A stretch of DNA of 8,611 nt from Pseudorhodobacter antarcticus (GTDB lineage Bacteria > Pseudomonadota > Alphaproteobacteria > Rhodobacterales > Rhodobacteraceae), in the NCBI GenBank assembly GCA_945860375.1, contig CAMAQR010000093.1, forward strand, positions 1 through 8,611, in the 5' to 3' direction. The notes under the pieces were generated by a model. That model searched no databases and was not told the origin of the DNA. It was given only the letters and a program-made list of their open reading frames with translations. How positions within the stretch are numbered: position 1 is the first letter of the stretch; each line of letters begins with the position of its first letter. A program made the position numbers and the translations under genes. Positions 5,838 through 8,611 of this stretch are shown here, piece by piece.

Positions 5838-6869
5838 TCAGATCGTCAGCCGATGCTGATCCTTGAGGTCGATCTGTTTTGCCAGATGCTGGCGCAGCGC
5901 CTCAGCGCCTTGGGCGCGCAGATCATCGTTGAAATCCCCGAGACGCGGCTCTAGCACCCTTACGGCAATCCCGGCCTCGGTTGCTCTGGCGGTCAACCTT
6001 TCCGCCGCGCGCTGCCCCGCCGGATCGCGGTCGATGGCAATGTAGAGGCGCTGTAATCCGTCAGGCAACAGGACAGCTCCGAGGTGAGACGACGAGAGCG
6101 CCGACCAGACCGGCAAGGAAGGTACAGCCTCGCGCACGGAAAGCATGGTCTCGATGCCTTCACCCAGCACGAGGGTTTGATCTGCGGGCACGATCCTGAC
6201 GGCATTGCCCAGAAGGTGACCCATTGCCCGACGGGGGATCTCGACAGACGCCTTGTCCTGACCGTCAGGCGCCAACCAAGTGCGATGTACCCCTTGTAAG
6301 GCCCCTACCTCATCGGTGACCGCGGCGATCATCGCAGGTCTGGGCACAGGCTTGGTCTGACCCTCATCTCGATGCCAGCACTTTGGGTGGAAGCGCAGGG
6401 CCGCACTCGGCACCGCTTGGGTGATGCCCCGGGAGTGCAGATAGACTTCGGCCAGAGACCCCGCCAAATGCAGCGACGCTGCGAACAGGCGCGATGCCGC
6501 CTCAACCGTGCCGCTTGGGGATTTGGTCGCCCGCTGCACGGACACATCCGGGAGAACCGGCTGCGGACGGCCAAGATGCGCGCGGGCCTCGGCCAGAAGA
6601 TCGGGAAAGCGCGTGATCCCCGTGCGTTCGCGGATGATGTCGAGGAGATCACCGTGTTCGCCGGTTGCACTGTCGGTGAATTTCCCGGCGGCACCCGGCC
6701 CCGAGGTGGGACCGGTCAACCTGACAAATAGCGAGCGACCCGGAGTGTTCTGCAGATCGCCAACCATCCAGTACGAGCCTTCCCGCCTCCCGGCGGGAAG
6801 ATAGTGGCGGCAAACGCTTTCGGCATTCTGCGAAAGATCCCGCAACAGATCTTCAGTTTCCAACGACAT
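5838..6869 (-). CDS. Toprim domain-containing (primase/topoisomerase-like) protein
   Basis: This 343-residue protein resembles the alphaproteobacterial Toprim proteins with an N-terminal DUF7146-type region. Residues about 15-85 (CRHYLPAGRREGSYWMVGD, then GKFTDSATGEHGDLLDII) are the family-typical N-terminus. The Toprim domain runs about 230-317 and keeps the metal-binding residues: the glutamate of GEGIET (236-241), the DxD of IDRDPAG (D280 and D282) and the late GDFNDDL (311-317). Toprim folds use Mg2+ in nucleotidyl or strand transfer, as in DnaG primases. No CHC2-type cysteine zinc finger is seen, so a full primase is not demonstrated. ATG 6867-6869 is preferred because family members begin near MS, but an upstream GTG (6876-6878) has AAAGG at better spacing. 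It starts 11 bases after the helicase gene stops, indicating co-transcription and likely coupled translation. Confidence 0.85.
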   Translation of the reverse strand: MSLETEDLLRDLSQNAESVCRHYLPAGRREGSYWMVGDLQNTPGRSLFVRLTGPTSGPGAAGKFTDSATGEHGDLLDIIRERTGITRFPDLLAEARAHLGRPQPVLPDVSVQRATKSPSGTVEAASRLFAASLHLAGSLAEVYLHSRGITQAVPSAALRFHPKCWHRDEGQTKPVPRPAMIAAVTDEVGALQGVHRTWLAPDGQDKASVEIPRRAMGHLLGNAVRIVPADQTLVLGEGIETMLSVREAVPSLPVWSALSSSHLGAVLLPDGLQRLYIAIDRDPAGQRAAERLTARATEAGIAVRVLEPRLGDFNDDLRAQGAEALRQHLAKQIDLKDQHRLTI

Positions 6870-6880
6870 GGCACACACGA

Positions 6881-8611
6881 TTAACAACCTTTGCGTGCAT
6901 GTAGACCCTGGATGGGGAAACGTGCAAGCAGGTGATCGAGCACTTTCACACCGCCGGAATCCGTCGGACAGAAGAGGCGCAGCTTCCAGGCGATGATTTC
7001 CGAGAAAAAGCCATCGGCCTTGAGCCGGTCCTTCTGCGCTTCCGTGAACCCGGAGAGCTCGATCCGGTTGACCCCCATGACGCGGGAGCGGTGCAACTCC
7101 ATTCCTTCAGCCAGTCGCACCACGGTCTTGCCCTCCAGAACGAGGGCATGGACCTGCGCCGGCGTGAGCTTTGGCGCGTCGTCGGCAAGCGTCGTCGCGA
7201 CCCAAGCGGGTGAGACCCGGCGACCGATGATGCGCTGGCCGTCATCGGTTTGGAGCCGGTAGACGCGGGTTTCGTCTTGGGGGAGCTGCTTCCAGATCGG
7301 CAGCAAGAGCCCAGCAACGATATGCAGCGTGGACTCGCTGAACTCTGGCACCTCGGCTAGTTCCTCGGTCCAGGCGGCGGTGAAGGCAGCGCGGTCGGCC
7401 TCGAGCCAATGCGTGTCATCCATGATCTTCGCTGGGACGGTGCTTGCCTCGTTCGGGCGGATCAGCCGCAGCCGGGGCTCAATGGTGCCGTCGTCCAGCA
7501 TCAGGCTGGTGGCAGGCACCTGCACGGCGGCCCGGCCCGAGCGGCTGTTGACCAGGAGCCGTGCCTTCGGGTCATCAAGCCAGTCCAGCGCATCGGCCAG
7601 CGAGGTCGGCGTGTTGCGCCGCTTCTCCGCGATGGTCAGAAGCTGGGTTTCTGCACCGGAGCCGGGATGGGTGTAGATCACCCGTGCATCCGTGACGTGG
7701 AAGCTCTCGGCGCGCAGCGTCTCGAGCCCGAGGTCATAGACCCCGGCCGCGATGGCGCCCTCGATCCGCTGGTCGAGCAATTCCTCGAAGGCCGAAAACA
7801 GCACGGCCTGCATGTCAATCGTCAGCGCCAGCAGGCGATTGAGGAAGGTCGTGATCGGCGGCAAGTCGTCCTTCAGACCATTGTCATCGGTCAGGCTGAG
7901 CCCCGTCGCATCCTCGAAGGCCCCGAGTGAGCAGCCCGGCACATCGCCGCGATAGAGTTTGCGGTAAAGCTGGCGCAGGGCATCGCGGGCGTAAGGCGAC
8001 TCGAGGTTGTCCTCGGGTCGGAACAGCCCCTGCCCGCCGGTCTGGCGCTGGCCGCGCGTGATGGCACCGAGCGTGTCGAGGCGACGGGCGATGGTGCTGA
8101 GAAAACGCTTTTCTGCCTTCACATCCGTGGCCACGGGCCGGAAGAGCGGCGGCTGCGCCTGATTGGTGCGGTTGGTGCGACCCAGTCCCTGAATGGCCGC
8201 ATCCGCCTTCCAGCCCGGCTCCAGAAGATAATGGACGCGCAGTCGCTGGTTCTTCGCCCCGAGATCTGCATGATAGCTGCGTCCCGTGCCGCCAGCATCT
8301 GAGAAGATCAGGATGCGTTTCTGGTCATCCATGAAAGAGGCGGTTTCCGCGAGATTGGCAGACCCCGCCCGGCTTTCCACGACGAGGCGCGCGGCATGCC
8401 CTTCGCCCTTCCTCACGATGCGGCGCGAGCGGCCCGTCACTTCCGCCACGAGATCGGTGCCGAAGCGCTGCACGATCTGATCCAGCGCGCCGGGCACGGG
8501 CGGAAGCGAGGCCAGATGCTCGATCAGCGCGTCGCGCCTGCGCGCGGCCTCGCGGCATTCCACCGGCTGGCCATCGCGCGTGACGGGCCGCGAGGAGAGG
8601 TTGCCCTCGCT
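6881..8611 (-). CDS. Strawberry-notch-like helicase, C-terminal part (5' end outside the window)
   Basis: The frame is open to the right edge and shows the last 576 residues. In this fragment FSDAGGTGRSYHAD (103-116) and QGLGRTNRTNQ (141-151) match helicase motifs V and VI of the strawberry-notch (SBNO) superfamily 2 branch. The rest, LFRPVATDVKAEKRFLSTIARRLDTLGAITRGQRQ and onward, is the family's conserved C-terminal region. The Walker A/B half, and the N-terminal methyltransferase often fused in bacterial members, would lie beyond the window. Bacterial members are typically about 1,400 residues (recalled). An ATP-dependent DNA remodelling or translocation role in the cytoplasm is inferred from family; no substrate is known. 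It ends PIQGLHARKGC and TAA (6881-6883), 11 bases before the Toprim ATG, as the upstream member of that operon. Confidence 0.88.
   Translation of the reverse strand, partial: SEGNLSSRPVTRDGQPVECREAARRRDALIEHLASLPPVPGALDQIVQRFGTDLVAEVTGRSRRIVRKGEGHAARLVVESRAGSANLAETASFMDDQKRILIFSDAGGTGRSYHADLGAKNQRLRVHYLLEPGWKADAAIQGLGRTNRTNQAQPPLFRPVATDVKAEKRFLSTIARRLDTLGAITRGQRQTGGQGLFRPEDNLESPYARDALRQLYRKLYRGDVPGCSLGAFEDATGLSLTDDNGLKDDLPPITTFLNRLLALTIDMQAVLFSAFEELLDQRIEGAIAAGVYDLGLETLRAESFHVTDARVIYTHPGSGAETQLLTIAEKRRNTPTSLADALDWLDDPKARLLVNSRSGRAAVQVPATSLMLDDGTIEPRLRLIRPNEASTVPAKIMDDTHWLEADRAAFTAAWTEELAEVPEFSESTLHIVAGLLLPIWKQLPQDETRVYRLQTDDGQRIIGRRVSPAWVATTLADDAPKLTPAQVHALVLEGKTVVRLAEGMELHRSRVMGVNRIELSGFTEAQKDRLKADGFFSEIIAWKLRLFCPTDSGGVKVLDHLLARFPIQGLHARKGC

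Noticed and set aside
1..8611. CRISPR arrays, tRNA or rRNA genes, insertion sequences
   Set aside because: I saw no regularly spaced direct repeats, tRNA-like cloverleaf or CCA context, rRNA motifs, or transposase-like frame on either strand.

Overview
The window looks like an accessory region (integrative element, plasmid or genomic island) of a high-GC alphaproteobacterium, most likely Rhodobacterales-like. This is inferred from the GC-rich coding style and from three proteins that I recall travelling together in alphaproteobacterial mobile DNA. No mobility gene, RNA gene, CRISPR array or insertion sequence is visible.

Four large genes lie on the minus strand and are transcribed right to left. 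(1) 8611-6881: the C-terminal 576 residues of a strawberry-notch-type helicase, cut by the right edge of the window. (2) 6869-5838: a Toprim-domain protein starting 11 bases after gene 1 stops, so almost certainly the same operon. (3) 5476-4541: a DUF2493 (SLOG-like, nucleotide-binding fold) protein, reached after a 361-base gene-free stretch dense in inverted repeats. Its stop codon lies inside the loop of a strong intrinsic terminator. (4) 4442-87: a huge single-chain Type ISP restriction-modification enzyme (Mrr-like nuclease, superfamily 2 helicase, N6-adenine methyltransferase, start of a target-recognition domain), with a putative promoter whose -35 box abuts the terminator of gene 3.

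The left end is a recombination scar or an assembly join. Recognisable Type ISP sequence stops at about base 150. Left of it is unrelated DNA that appears to read on the plus strand: the last codons of one gene (2-46), an intergenic hairpin (65-88), and a well-spaced ribosome-binding site and ATG (103) opening a second gene that breaks at the same point. Both genes are therefore truncated head-on at one junction. The enzyme's last 20 residues are read from the antisense strand of the other gene. A perfect 16-base inverted repeat sits about 10 bases from the join.

Functionally, genes 1-3 look like a conserved DNA-processing cassette of unknown purpose. Gene 4 is a defence gene placed downstream as a separate transcription unit. 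It keeps every visible catalytic motif but lacks the end of its target-recognition domain. The part of that domain that remains is clearly lower in GC than the rest of the gene, which suggests modular exchange of specificity.
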